A DNA stretch of 64,000 nucleotides from Marthasterias glacialis. Lineage: Eukaryota > Echinodermata > Asteroidea > Forcipulatida > Asteriidae. The notes below the pieces were generated by a model. It ran no database searches. It was not told the DNA's origin and saw nothing but the letters and a program-made list of their open reading frames with translations. Below are positions 38,601-50,600 of this stretch, in pieces (within the stretch, counting starts at the first letter, position 1; every line of letters starts with the position of its first letter). The stretch is taken from positions 15,968,076 through 16,032,075 of the forward strand of contig OU452229.1 of NCBI GenBank assembly GCA_911728455.2, in the 5' to 3' direction. Both the position numbers and the translations under genes were made by a program.

Positions 38601-41600
38601 CTGGGGTAAATAAGAAAAAAATAAATAAATAAAAGGTTGAATATTGTTACTGACCGCCAGAGTATATGAGATGGGTATTGGCATGAGGTTACGTAGAATA
38701 ACGACTGGGTAGAGGTGAAGAGTGAACTTGGGAGCAGTCAGTGAGTTACCATGAACAAACCTCATGACGTCTGGTTCCGTTACAATCTGAAAGAAAAAAA
38801 GAAAATACGCCCCGTCAGAAACAGAAGTGTTCCTATTGCATGCTGTGCTGCTGGTCATCTCCCAAGTTCTCTTTAAAAATTGCCGTGCGTGACAAGGTTT
38901 TTTTTAAGCTGACCTTTAATGCCCATGGTACCTGACAAATTCGTGCGTGATGACTACAAGCAGACCGGTAGACCAGTCAAAAGAAGTCAAACACCAAACC
39001 AGTTTGTCAACTACCCTGCCAAAACAGAAGCTTACAAGAACCCTCGTACCATCAGTCAATGGAATCTACTGCCAGTCATTATTGGACCCCAATCATCTTC
39101 CAACCAAATCCTTCGATAAGAACTTATGGGATGTTTTGAACGACCAGAAGGCACAGCTGTATATGGGCAGGCAAAGTTCTGGACGTCTCACCTCATCAAG
39201 CACCACCTGAGCAGCACTTCAAGTCACTGACTGTACATATTGCACAAAGTTTTTGATACTTCTGGCGCCATAGCTGGCAAACTTTTGTGTGTAATTTTAC
39301 CCCAAATCACACGTTTCGTTGTTCAAACGCATTTCGTATGACAGAAACTTTTAATTCTGAGAAGATCCTTAGTATTTGAAGAACATATGTTAAAGTCGAG
39401 TTCAATTATTACACTTTTCTTGCATAAATCATCAAAGAAAAACTAGCTCAATGCAACTCTCGTGGGCTTCTGGTAATCAGTAGTGGAGCCAGTTTGTGTG
39501 GAGTGGGCGTGTCTTACAGTGGCATTATGTCACACGAACTGGATAGAATGGTATTCTGTATGACTCTGTACCGCCCCCCCTCAAAAAAAAAACAAAAAAA
39601 CAAAACACCACCACCACCACCCTGTACCCCCCACCCCACCCAAAAGCGGTTTGGATGCGCCTTCACATGGTTAAAAATAATGTCCAGATGTCAGATGACG
39701 ACCTAGGGAAAGGTTACTACGGCCATTTATGAAACCATGGCTTGGGTTTAGGCTGCGACTGGGCTCCGTCACTCATTGAGAACCTGTGCTTTTGGTACGG
39801 GGCTTCAGACAGGCAGGCGGACCCTAAGCCAGAGCCTAAGCCAGAGCCAGAGCCCAAGCCGAAGCCTAAGCCGGAGCCCAAGCCCCAGCTGTAGTTTTGA
39901 AAATGGCCTACGCTACACTTACGTTGATAAAGAACGGTGTATATCCCTCAGTCTTACAAGGACACCTGAATGTCACACTGCCCTCTTTCTTCTGAAGTTG
40001 TTCCCATAATTTCTGCCACATCACGGAGGCATCACACAGGCTGTACCTAAACAATAATAAAAGCATCAATGAGATAGATATTAATAACTCAGCTGAAAGT
40101 ATAAAACCCAAAGGCCTTGTCACAAGCGCGGGCACTTTTTACAGGCAATTTGCAGGCAACCAACTTCACTATCCTGACGGTAAGTCATTACGTCACACAC
40201 ACATGCGCATCAGCTGCACACCCAAAGTTTTCACTACTTCCAGTTCTAAAGCTGGCATACGTCACCGAAAAACACTCATTCCTTCGTTCAAAGACATTTC
40301 TTATGAAAGAAACGGATATTTCTGATGAGACCTCGAGTCTTGGCAAGAAACAATGTGAAGGGCATGTCCAGAAATTATTTTGTTTTGACATAAATCATCA
40401 AAGACAAAAATGACAATGCATTTCCCTCTGGCAATCGATGGAGCCAGTTTGTGTGAAGTGGGTGTGACTTACAGTGGAATTACGTCACACTTACCAACAG
40501 GATATGTAAGTAAAAACTTAGGTGGGCACAAGAGACATTTTTTTCTGGCAGTTTCTTACTATCCCCAAGAAAATTTTGTGAGGAATGAAATGTGAATGTT
40601 ATTTCTTTGTGGAGATTTCTTTGCCTGGAGCCCGATTGCTTGCTAATTGCCTCATCTGACACAGACCTAACATGCTTGTAAACACAATCACTTAATTTAT
40701 CCAAATGCTTGCACAAAACTTTAACAAGTTTGTTACTTTTGCAGAATGCTATGAACTGCTTGGTTATTTTCATCCAGTAAGCATGTTGTGGGTATTTAGT
40801 AAAACCGTATTCCATGTTTATTTTTGTTTCTCTGCCCTAAAGAATAAGAGCTGAAAATATTGGTTAAAAAAAAAGAAGGGAAAAAAAAGGAAAATTCTTT
40901 TACAAACTTGTTATCTGTTCTTAAATTGAACTTTTTCCTATATTTGTAACTGTATCCCCCCAAATCCCCAACCTTTTACAAATATATGAAGTTTTAGAGT
41001 TGTGAAGTGTAGATGTGAATAGATGCAATCATTATGAGTTTTATTGTTTTCTCAGTCAACACATCAAACTGATAAACAGAACAGTTGTCGTTATTGCAAT
41101 TAAAATCGATTACAATAACTCATCATGAGAGACTTTTGGGGACTCTCGGTGGCAGCAGATTTACCAAATAAATCCACGTTTCCCCGGACGATGTAAAAAA
41201 TGGCACATGACCTGGTATGGCTAGTGCCATCCAGTACACAAAGTATCCCATTGGTCAAGAATTAACAAACTGGTTGAATGGGTTGGTAAATGAATGCAAA
41301 GATGGCTGATTCTGACTGTCTATGTATATAGGTGATGAGTGAATGTCTAGTTCAGTTTATAGAGATACAAAATATCACACTTGGTACAAGAAAAAGTCGA
41401 CAAAAAAAAAGAAGAAAAAAAAAAAGAAAGAAAAGTGCACTTTTTACTTTTTCAATCATTCAAAACTCAAATACAGTACCAATTTATTATAAAATGGCAC
41501 ATCAAACATAATTTTGTTTGATGTTTCGGCAAAATAAAAAACATCTACAGAAGAATTTGAAAGAACACACATTCTATGTAATTCATAGTATTGCTCAGCC

Positions 41601-44600
41601 GCCACTTTAAACTGAATGCTGCTCGGAATTAAATAAAAAACAACTTAAAGTTTCAGTCAACTTGAGCAACACACTTTAACAACATCAAGACAATTTGTGG
41701 AGAAAAAATGGGTTTCAAAATTTCAGAATGGCAACAAAAGCTAAAACAACACTTTCTTTGAATGAAATGAGTAAAGAGTGTAAAGTCTGTGTAAAGTCTG
41801 TGTAAAATGAGCACTGTTTGTTACAGGGCAAAAAGAGGACCACCAACACTGAGTACATCGGAACCCTTTTCACAGCTTTCGCTGTAGTCGTTTGAAACTC
41901 ACGACTTTACAAACCTAGCAACTTGTTCAAGGTTGTAGTCTCTGTTAAAGTTTGTTTGACAGAAATGTGTCTCAAATCCACAGCACTATGGCACAGTGCA
42001 ACACACTCACACCCACAATAACGTCTTGAGGATAGACTAGTTTTAAGTGCCTATACATGCTTCGGTAATCTGACCAGTGAGTGATAGGTTAGAACATTGT
42101 GTTGGCAGACTGCAATCTGTTTTGTGATTTTTAAAGGCAAAGTATACCTTTGGTTTTTGGAACCGTACGTTTGCCTTAATGCTATATAATTGTAGATATA
42201 TACCATAAAACTAACCTGTGTAAATTTCATTTCAAAAGGTGGCAGCGTTTTTGAGAAATCGCCAAAAATCTGGAGCGGTTGCGTTCACGCAGAAGAAGTA
42301 TCCGTCATTGGAATACACATTCTGAGAAGCGTTACGGCCATAACGCTTTTCAGATTCAAATTTTTGGGGGATAAAAAGTGATACATTTTTCCATAACTGC
42401 AGTACTTCGAAGTAAAACGTTTCTCAAAATGCATTATACTATCCAAAGCTGCTGTACTCCTTACCAAGTAAGTTTTTATTGCCAAAAATTTTCAGAGTCA
42501 TTACCAAACGTATGCAATGCCTTTAAGTATTACAAGCAAGGCTATTTCAATATCACAGTTAGTTTTACAATAATCACATTCACGTTAATACAACTAGTGT
42601 TTTTGATCGGATTTTTATCAAAGATTTATTTCATGGTGCAGTTTACAAAAACAGAAAAGTTAGCACTTTTGGCAGCGACAATTTTTCGTGCCTCAGCAGA
42701 ATTCTGTGCTTATCTAACTAGTATGGTACAGGTAAGCAAGGAAATTTTGCTGACCAGTGTGATCAGTCAAGAGGAGGGTACTACATGACGGTTGGGTTCA
42801 GGAGTGGATCGGAATTAGGGTTACCAGTGAGAAATAGATGGTACCATGTGCGAATAACTATGTTAAGCAGGTGGGCATCCACGATCTCGGTGGAGTCTTT
42901 TCACTATCTTCATCTATCTTTCATCTATCTTCTAATTTATTTGATCTGCATTTGCTGGGAGATTTGCTTTGGTTCTTTGCATGCCCAAACACCAGCGACT
43001 TATTGAGTGTTGTGGGGGGGGGGGGGGGGGGTGCTTTTTTCCAGCAGGATTGAGGTACAGATTGTTTTATATTTACAAGACACAACACAAACTAAAACCC
43101 CCGTATTTTCTACTCCCAAAGCACGGATAATTTCCAATTTGACTAATTTCCCTCTGCACCGTGCAGCGACTAATCAAAGACGACCTTCTCGCTCCGGCCC
43201 ACTGCAAACAATCTAGACATGTTGGCATATGTTGGCAACAAAACAATGTTTGTAACATGGATGATTGTTATTACATGAAAGGCATGAATGTTTCATCCAA
43301 AGTATCAAAGGTCATGTCCAAATTGGCGGCTGCAGTTACGGCCGCGGCTGTGGTTAGGGGTGTGGCTAAGGGCAGCCCTACCCAAGCTGCAGCCACAGCG
43401 GCCAACTCGAACACGGCCTAAACATGTGGCATAATGTACATGGGTCATTCCATTGAAAGTGGGACACAATTTGTGACATTTTTCAATGTTATCATTTTTG
43501 TTAGAAAAAATGTTGATTCTAATTTATATTTATCAATTATCACCTTTTGTTTAGGTGTTGAAAGTGTTTCAGAAAGTTTCAAATCCTTCCCACACCATCT
43601 TACCTGATATTTTTGCTAATATTCTTAAAAATTCATGGTAATGATGTAACAGGGACACCATGCTTGTAACACATATTTTTCAATATTATGGAAGTAATAA
43701 ACAAATTTAAAATGTTCAACAGAAACTTGATGCCAAATCCATAAAAAATAATTTCCTTCATGGGTATTAAAGTACACGTGGCTGAGAAAAATTAAGCATG
43801 TATGTCACAATGTAACGGGGACACCAAATGTCACACCTATGGTGTCCCCGTTACATCAGTGCAGGCACTGTATAACATTTTTTTTACACCACAGTAATCA
43901 AGCAAAATCTTTTTATGACTCATGTTTGGTGTTATTTCTACTATGTAAAGCAAGATTGACCAAGTAGCCTTGTGAAGTGGTGAACAAGCTTCAAAGGTGG
44001 TAACGATGTAACGGTGTCCCTAGTGTTCCACCTTCATGGAATGAGCCACATGTACACAAAAAGGACTCCTTGTTACATGGTAAGTGATGGTGATAGTCAA
44101 GATGTAGCGCTGAAATCATCTGTTAAAAATGAAACATCTGATGAATGCTTCGTTATACTTGGCTGCGGTGAAATGATTTGAGTTTCCTCGTCAGCTTTAA
44201 TGAATGCTGAAAATGTATGTTTAATGTTACATCAAAAGTGACAGTTAAAAAGTAACAAATTGAATGAAAAACTAGTGTTCAACATGGTTATGAGATTCAA
44301 AGTAAATGGTGATAAACTCTGAAGTCATGTGAATCCGCAACTTCAACTAAACTCAGAGGTTTTGAAAATAAAACAATTGTCTTTTTTTTTTTAACTGTGT
44401 AGCATTATTCTTGCAATCAAGAGGCTCATTCTGATAAGAGGACTGACTGAGAACTGCATTCATATGTCTACATATATACCTCATCACTACTGTCTGCGAA
44501 TTAGGCCCAGGTTAGGTTCTATTTGAAAGCTCTTCTTCTCAACTTTTTGGTGAGCAAATAAACCTAGTTTTGACGTTTGACAGGAGGTGCCTGGTTTTGG

Positions 44601-47600
44601 CCTAGAGCGTCTCATATCAGCCTTTATCAATGTAGATCTCTACTATGCAGTGCAAACAAAGTAGTTTTCTTTTTCTTCCCCATGTGCCTCGGAAAAGATT
44701 TCTACCTACATGTTGATGAGGTTGGGGGAAAAAAATTACAGTGTCTTTTCACAAGCATGACACTAAAGTTTGTCTGACAAAGTAAAAAAAGTGCCAAGCA
44801 AAGCAAGATTTTCAAATTTCGATGGCACAGCTGAAAAACCAAAATTGAGGAAATCTGCTGATCAGCCGAAAAAGCTTCATTCCTGCTTTTTATCAGAGGT
44901 TATACTCTTCCATCTTTCGGAACGGGATAGATGTAGTAAATAGAACCTGGCAATTTAGTCTCGCTGCGTTACTTGAATCTTATATCTATACAGCTTTGTT
45001 TCTGACTAGCACAAGAAATAACTTTTAAGAAATAATGCAAAATTATGGTTTTAATTTCACCATAATAGCCATCATAAAGATGGAAAATCTGTTATTAATA
45101 TTATTGTAATAATCATATTGAAATAAATGCTTTATTGAACTGAACTGAAATAAATCATAAAGTGATGACACTTTTTGAACTGTTGGCTTAGTTCTTAGGG
45201 TGAATAAACTAAGGAAACCTGATGTTCATTGCCCAAATCATTCAAAGTAACCAAAAGACAGTGGTCATGTTTTTTTTCAGTCTTGTCATCACTCTCGCGT
45301 GCAAAATATTTTTGGCAAAGTTGGGGTGTAGGCAAAATGGAATAACACTGCACGAACCTCACGACTACAGGAATAATACTACATGAGTCACACATTGACA
45401 TGAACAACAAATGCACTGCATTATTAGCGGTAAATTAGTAACGTCACAGTTTAATTAAGAGGTGAAAGGTTACAAGTTAAAGATGCCATGATGACGAGTT
45501 GCCATAGCAACCATGCTACAATCATAGTGGGTGGGTTCACTTACTCAACGTCTCCGCTATATACACATGGTCAGGCCATCAGAAACAAAGAACAGCATTA
45601 ATACAATACATTAAGTAATACACTCAAAAAGAAAAAACAATCGTCTCAAACTTTTGCATCATCAATTCTCTCTCCGTTTTATCACACACAGAGTTTATAA
45701 CAGCTCATAAAAAGAAAATACTGCTTTTTTATTTGATACAAATTTGGCTGTTTCACACAAAGAGAGCAAGCCATTTGTCTGATTTTTATGGTTAATGCGT
45801 GACAAAGATATACACACTCAAGGCACATCATATCATGAGACCTTCAAAATTTAGTTTGGACTGCTCTCATCACTTCATTTCCTAAATCATGGATTTTTAA
45901 GGAAACTTAATTCCATGGAGATAACAAAGCTTCACATTGCACTCACATAACACAAATTTGGCTTTTTGAAATGATATTGCTGACTTGATATCTTAAGGCA
46001 CATACATCGTTAAGAAAAAATAAATCTTCAAAGGTAAATTACAGAATTGGTATTTGTCAAAAAATTGTTTTGTTTTTTTAGTCTCAGTCTGAAAGCTTAC
46101 TGATTGTGAAGCTCATACCAGCATCAATCTTCCATAGAAATATCTCGGTCTGAAATACTGTCAAAGTCGAGAAAATACTATTTGAAGTCCCATATTTTAA
46201 TTTCGGTTCTAACAATCAAAATTGAGGACAATGTGTTTACATGTCGAAAAGTGCGAATGTTTTTTTTCACTATTTTCTCCGGACTCGGACGACAAATTGA
46301 GCCAAAATTTTCACAGTTTTTTTTTTTTCATGCATATATTGAAACACACAAAGTAAGAACACTGCAATATCAGCTTTACCAACCCTATATTTTACCTTCG
46401 AACAAGCCAATTCTACAACTATCCAACAGCTACACTAACGTCTAGCTTAAAACTAGTAGCCTCACTGCAAGATAGAGAGTGAGAGAGACGTTTCAAACCT
46501 ACCTCTTGTCCAGTGGCTTGATCAAAAGCTGGTCATTGTGAGCCACATTGAGGGGAACGACAAACTTCTCAGACCCCTTGACCACGCCCAGTTTCTCTGT
46601 CCAGTTTGAGACTCGGGTGTAGATCTCAACATCTGTCTCGAAATGGTTGTGAAGCTGGAAACGTTGGAGGAGAACAGGGAGAGTGTATTACAGCATCAGG
46701 GATGAGATTGTATGAAAATAAAAAATCAAGCAATAAACCACAAGGGAAACTGACTGGGTAAATTTTAAATAAATTTTGGGTGAATAAAGAAAAATTGACT
46801 GAAGCACTACCAACTGAGCTATCCAGCCCTAATGTTGGCGGTCTACCTATTTTGTCAATATCTTTTCGGAACTCCCAGAACAAAGATATTGACAAAAAAT
46901 TTGCAATTTGCCATTCGTGAAAACTCAAAACTGTAATTCTAGTGATACAATCCTCGTGCTAATTAGTGTAATTATGAAACTATGACGTTTTATGACTTGA
47001 AACTTGCGGGAAATTGTTGATGTAAACGACATCACCCAAAATGTGTAAAAACACGAATTCGCCAAAATGCAAGATTTTTTTTATTGAATTTGCACTTTGT
47101 GAAAACGGTGACGATATGTTTAAACTCAAGGATTTCAAAGATTTCACTTTTGTATCTGGACGGAAATCTCACGCTGCAAGTCCGTTTCTGTTGATTTAAG
47201 AATGGGCTTCTGCCTGACTGTACCCATGTCTGCTTTTGCTTGGGACAGGCCCACTTTGTCAATATTTTAAAGGGTGATCAGTATTTGTTTGATATCTACA
47301 CAACAGCAGATTCAGAATCTAATCAAAAAACATCAAAATAAGATACAGGGAAATAGGATGATAGGGTCATCTCGTCCAGGTGGTCTTACTTGAAGTGGTG
47401 AGCGTATCACCACCGTCCTGGAGTCCAGCTGGGCTTCTATATCCAGCACCACTGAGATGACTGTTGCCGAGTGGGTCTTCTTAGATGGTGTGAGATTGTA
47501 CAAGACCTTACCGGCTCTGAACACAGCCATGTTTTCCACCTCTTGGTAACCTTCAATCTGGGAAGGATCAAGACAAAGAATTGTAATAAATCATCCAAAA

Positions 47601-50600
47601 TTATTAAGGTCTTGAAACGGTCGAGACTCAAGCTAGACTGAATGGAACTGTACGAACAGACTGAGGACTGGTACAAGACGTCAAAGTGACCCTTCACAAG
47701 TGGGACTATCAGGGCAGCCAAGATGTTAGGTGTGAATGTGGTAATGAACCACAAACTATGAAACACTTGCTAAGCTGCCCTAAACTGGAGCAACCATGCA
47801 TAGCTGAAGACCTTGCAATTGTTAATGATAATTCTAATGAGTGCATTCGGTTTCAGCTGAACCATGTTTAGCTTATGTGTGGACATGATAACAATTAAAC
47901 ATCAAATAATAAGAAAATAAAAATTTTCATCTCGGGAACTATTATGGTGTCAACAGAAAAACGAACAAAACTAAGGTTTTTTTCTTCCGTACCTGGATGG
48001 AAATCTCACGTTGCAAGTTCGTTTCCGCTGATTTAAGAATGGACTTTTGCCTGACTGTTCCCATGGCTGCTTTTGCTAGTGACAGGCCTACTTCGTCATT
48101 ATTTTTCAGGCTGCATTTCCCATCCTTGGAGCTGTCAGGTAACTACAGAAGAGATATAGATGTTAAGACAGTGCAAGGTTATTAATCCTTAACTAGTTGG
48201 CGCCAGATGACCTGTTAACACGCAAATGTTTCCCCTGCCGGGAAACGGAAGCCGTGTAATTTCGGAATACCTAAGCAAAGGTCGCCTGGACATTCCACTG
48301 CTGAGCGTGCACAGAACACAAACACACGCCGTCTAACGCTTCGTTTCATCCACAAAAGACCAAAAAAGGTCTTAAATATTTTGGTGTTTTCTGTCTATTG
48401 AGAGGCGGTTTTTGTGCAATCCATGATTCCTGACCTTTGTCCTTAGGGGAAGCCTCTCGGTGTCTTGTAATCCTCTTCTTGGAACAAAAGGACAAAGGTC
48501 TGGAATCAGGGATTACACAATAACTTACCCCCTGCATAATGGGCAAAATTCGGCGAAATATTCATGACCATCTGTCCTTTTTGTGTGGGTGAAACGAAGC
48601 ATTGCACGGTGAGTGCATACTCTGTGCTACTCCGAAACAAAATGTCAGGAAGACCTTTGTTCCGGTATTCCAATTTGACACAGTTGCATGTTTACACGAC
48701 CTCTATTTGCTGGCTCAGACATATCTGTGTGTACAGGCCTACAGATCATCCAGCATTTACTGGCGAGTTTAACACATTGCTTGTGATCGTGTGGCCTGAA
48801 ATTTCATCTTTAAAAGAGTAAAGCCATTTCCATTTTACAAAGAGCACTTTTATTGAAAATTTATTGAAGGGGCTCTAAGGTGAAGACCAGGAGCAGGTGA
48901 GGCCATTGCCTTTGTGTAATTCTAGGCTGGGATTGCGCTGTTTGGGGGAGGGGGAGGGGGGTACTTACAGCATAGTAGTTTCCTGCTTTCAACACAAGAG
49001 ACAGACCAGTGCGGTTGATGACAGTACAAGCTGGTACCACCACATCATCTTTAATTGTCGTGTTGGGATCGGCCATTGCCTCACCAAATGCCTGCCGAAA
49101 AAACAATGTATCACTCCTTTATTTCAATTTTAGGGTGAACAAAGAAAACTGACTGGAGCGGGATTTGTACCTGCGACCAACGGCTTAACGTACTCATTTA
49201 TTTCATATATAAGTTAATTGGCTTTCTGCTTTTCTTTAAAGACCATGGAACCTGGAAAGTTAAAATTCATTAAACATGATCAACAGTAGGAAATATGTTG
49301 ATTGTTTTTCATCTCTGCATCAAAAAACTTTACCAATTCCAGATTCTCAGCTGACATGTATTTAGGAAGACTGCCGTCTAATTATGGTCTTGTTTATGTA
49401 ATGGATTTTTACTGCCATCAAAAAGACAATATTCTGCCCATAGGCCATATCAAGTAGCTTATTTATGCGCATTTACAGTCATCAAAGGGGAATCAACCCA
49501 TTTCATAAGGGGACCCACTGGAGGGAATCAACCCACTTCATAAGAGGACCTGTTGGAGGGAATCAACCCATTTCATGAGGGGACCCGTTGGAGGGAATCA
49601 ACCCATTTCATGAGGGGACCCGTTGGAGGGAATCAACCCATTTCATAAGGGTACTTGTTTGAGGGCATCAACCCATTTGATAAAGGGACTCGATGGAGGG
49701 AATCAACCCACTTCATAAGAGGACTCGTTGGAGGGGATCAACCCATTTCATGAGGGGACCCGTTGGAGGGGATCAACCCATTTCATGAGGGGACCCGTTG
49801 GAGGGAATCAACCCATTTCATAAGGGGGGCCCATTGAAGGGAATCAACCATTTTATAGGGGGACCCGTTGGAGGGAATCAACCCATTTCATGAGGGGACC
49901 CGTTGGAGGGAATCAACCCATTTCATAAGAGGACCCGTTGGAGGGATTTAACCCATTTTGTAAGAGGGCCTGTTAGAGGGAATCAACCTATTTTATAAGG
50001 GGACTCGTCGGACGGATTCACACCACTTTGGAGAGAATCAATCCATCTGATCCATTTGAAATCAATCTATTTCATAAGGCGACCCGATTGAGGGGATTTA
50101 CTCATTTGGGACCAGTACCTTCCCAAGGTTAGTAAGCATCTCTAGACACGTCTTAGTGAGCGTCAACTGTAGCATACTGCTTGATGAGACAGTGACTGTC
50201 ATCACAGGAGGAGCCAAGGATACATCAACATCTTCATCTGCGTCACCAGAGGCTGCTGTAGAGGAGATGTCAAGCAGGTCATCATTCTTGACAATCTGAA
50301 GGAAACCAAATAGAATTGATTATGAGATTTCAATAGACCATTACACATAGTGCTTGGTAACCATCAGAGACTGATTTGCATATTAATCACATGCCCATGT
50401 TGCAAACGTCTGCCTTCACTCTTTTTTCTTTTTTTTTCAAACTAGCAGAAGCCAGATTTTGAGCTCAATTCAACCTTTAAGAACTACTTCAGTAACGACA
50501 TAGGATCTCCTTCCTGTAACCGATAATCTGTGCAGTCATATTTTTAAGTTTGTTGGCTTTTGTAGCCCTGAAAATTGCTCAGATTTCGCAAGGATGTTTT

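Larger units (their letters stand above)
40047..46502. other. Largest VPS13 intron (6.46 kb)
   Basis: Exon phases on both sides match, so no exon is required. Contents: repeat copy B, A-rich runs (40867-40893, 41401-41428), a TTAA MITE (42135-42522), a G18 run (43014-43031), a GGCC fold-back (43311-43421), a TIR element (43436-44055), and an AT-rich element fragment (46040-46400). The rest shows nothing recognisable. Confidence 0.7.

Noticed and set aside
43161..43421. Ala-rich ORF
   Set aside because: Translation of a GC-rich fold-back repeat that recurs near 60869; no homology.
40047..46502. A missed VPS13 exon in the largest intron
   Set aside because: Exons 19 and 20 join in phase and no conserved VPS13 motif is seen in any frame between them.
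49487..50105. CRISPR-like array of ~35-bp repeats
   Set aside because: The repeats are directly tandem without unique spacers, in an animal intron; a minisatellite.
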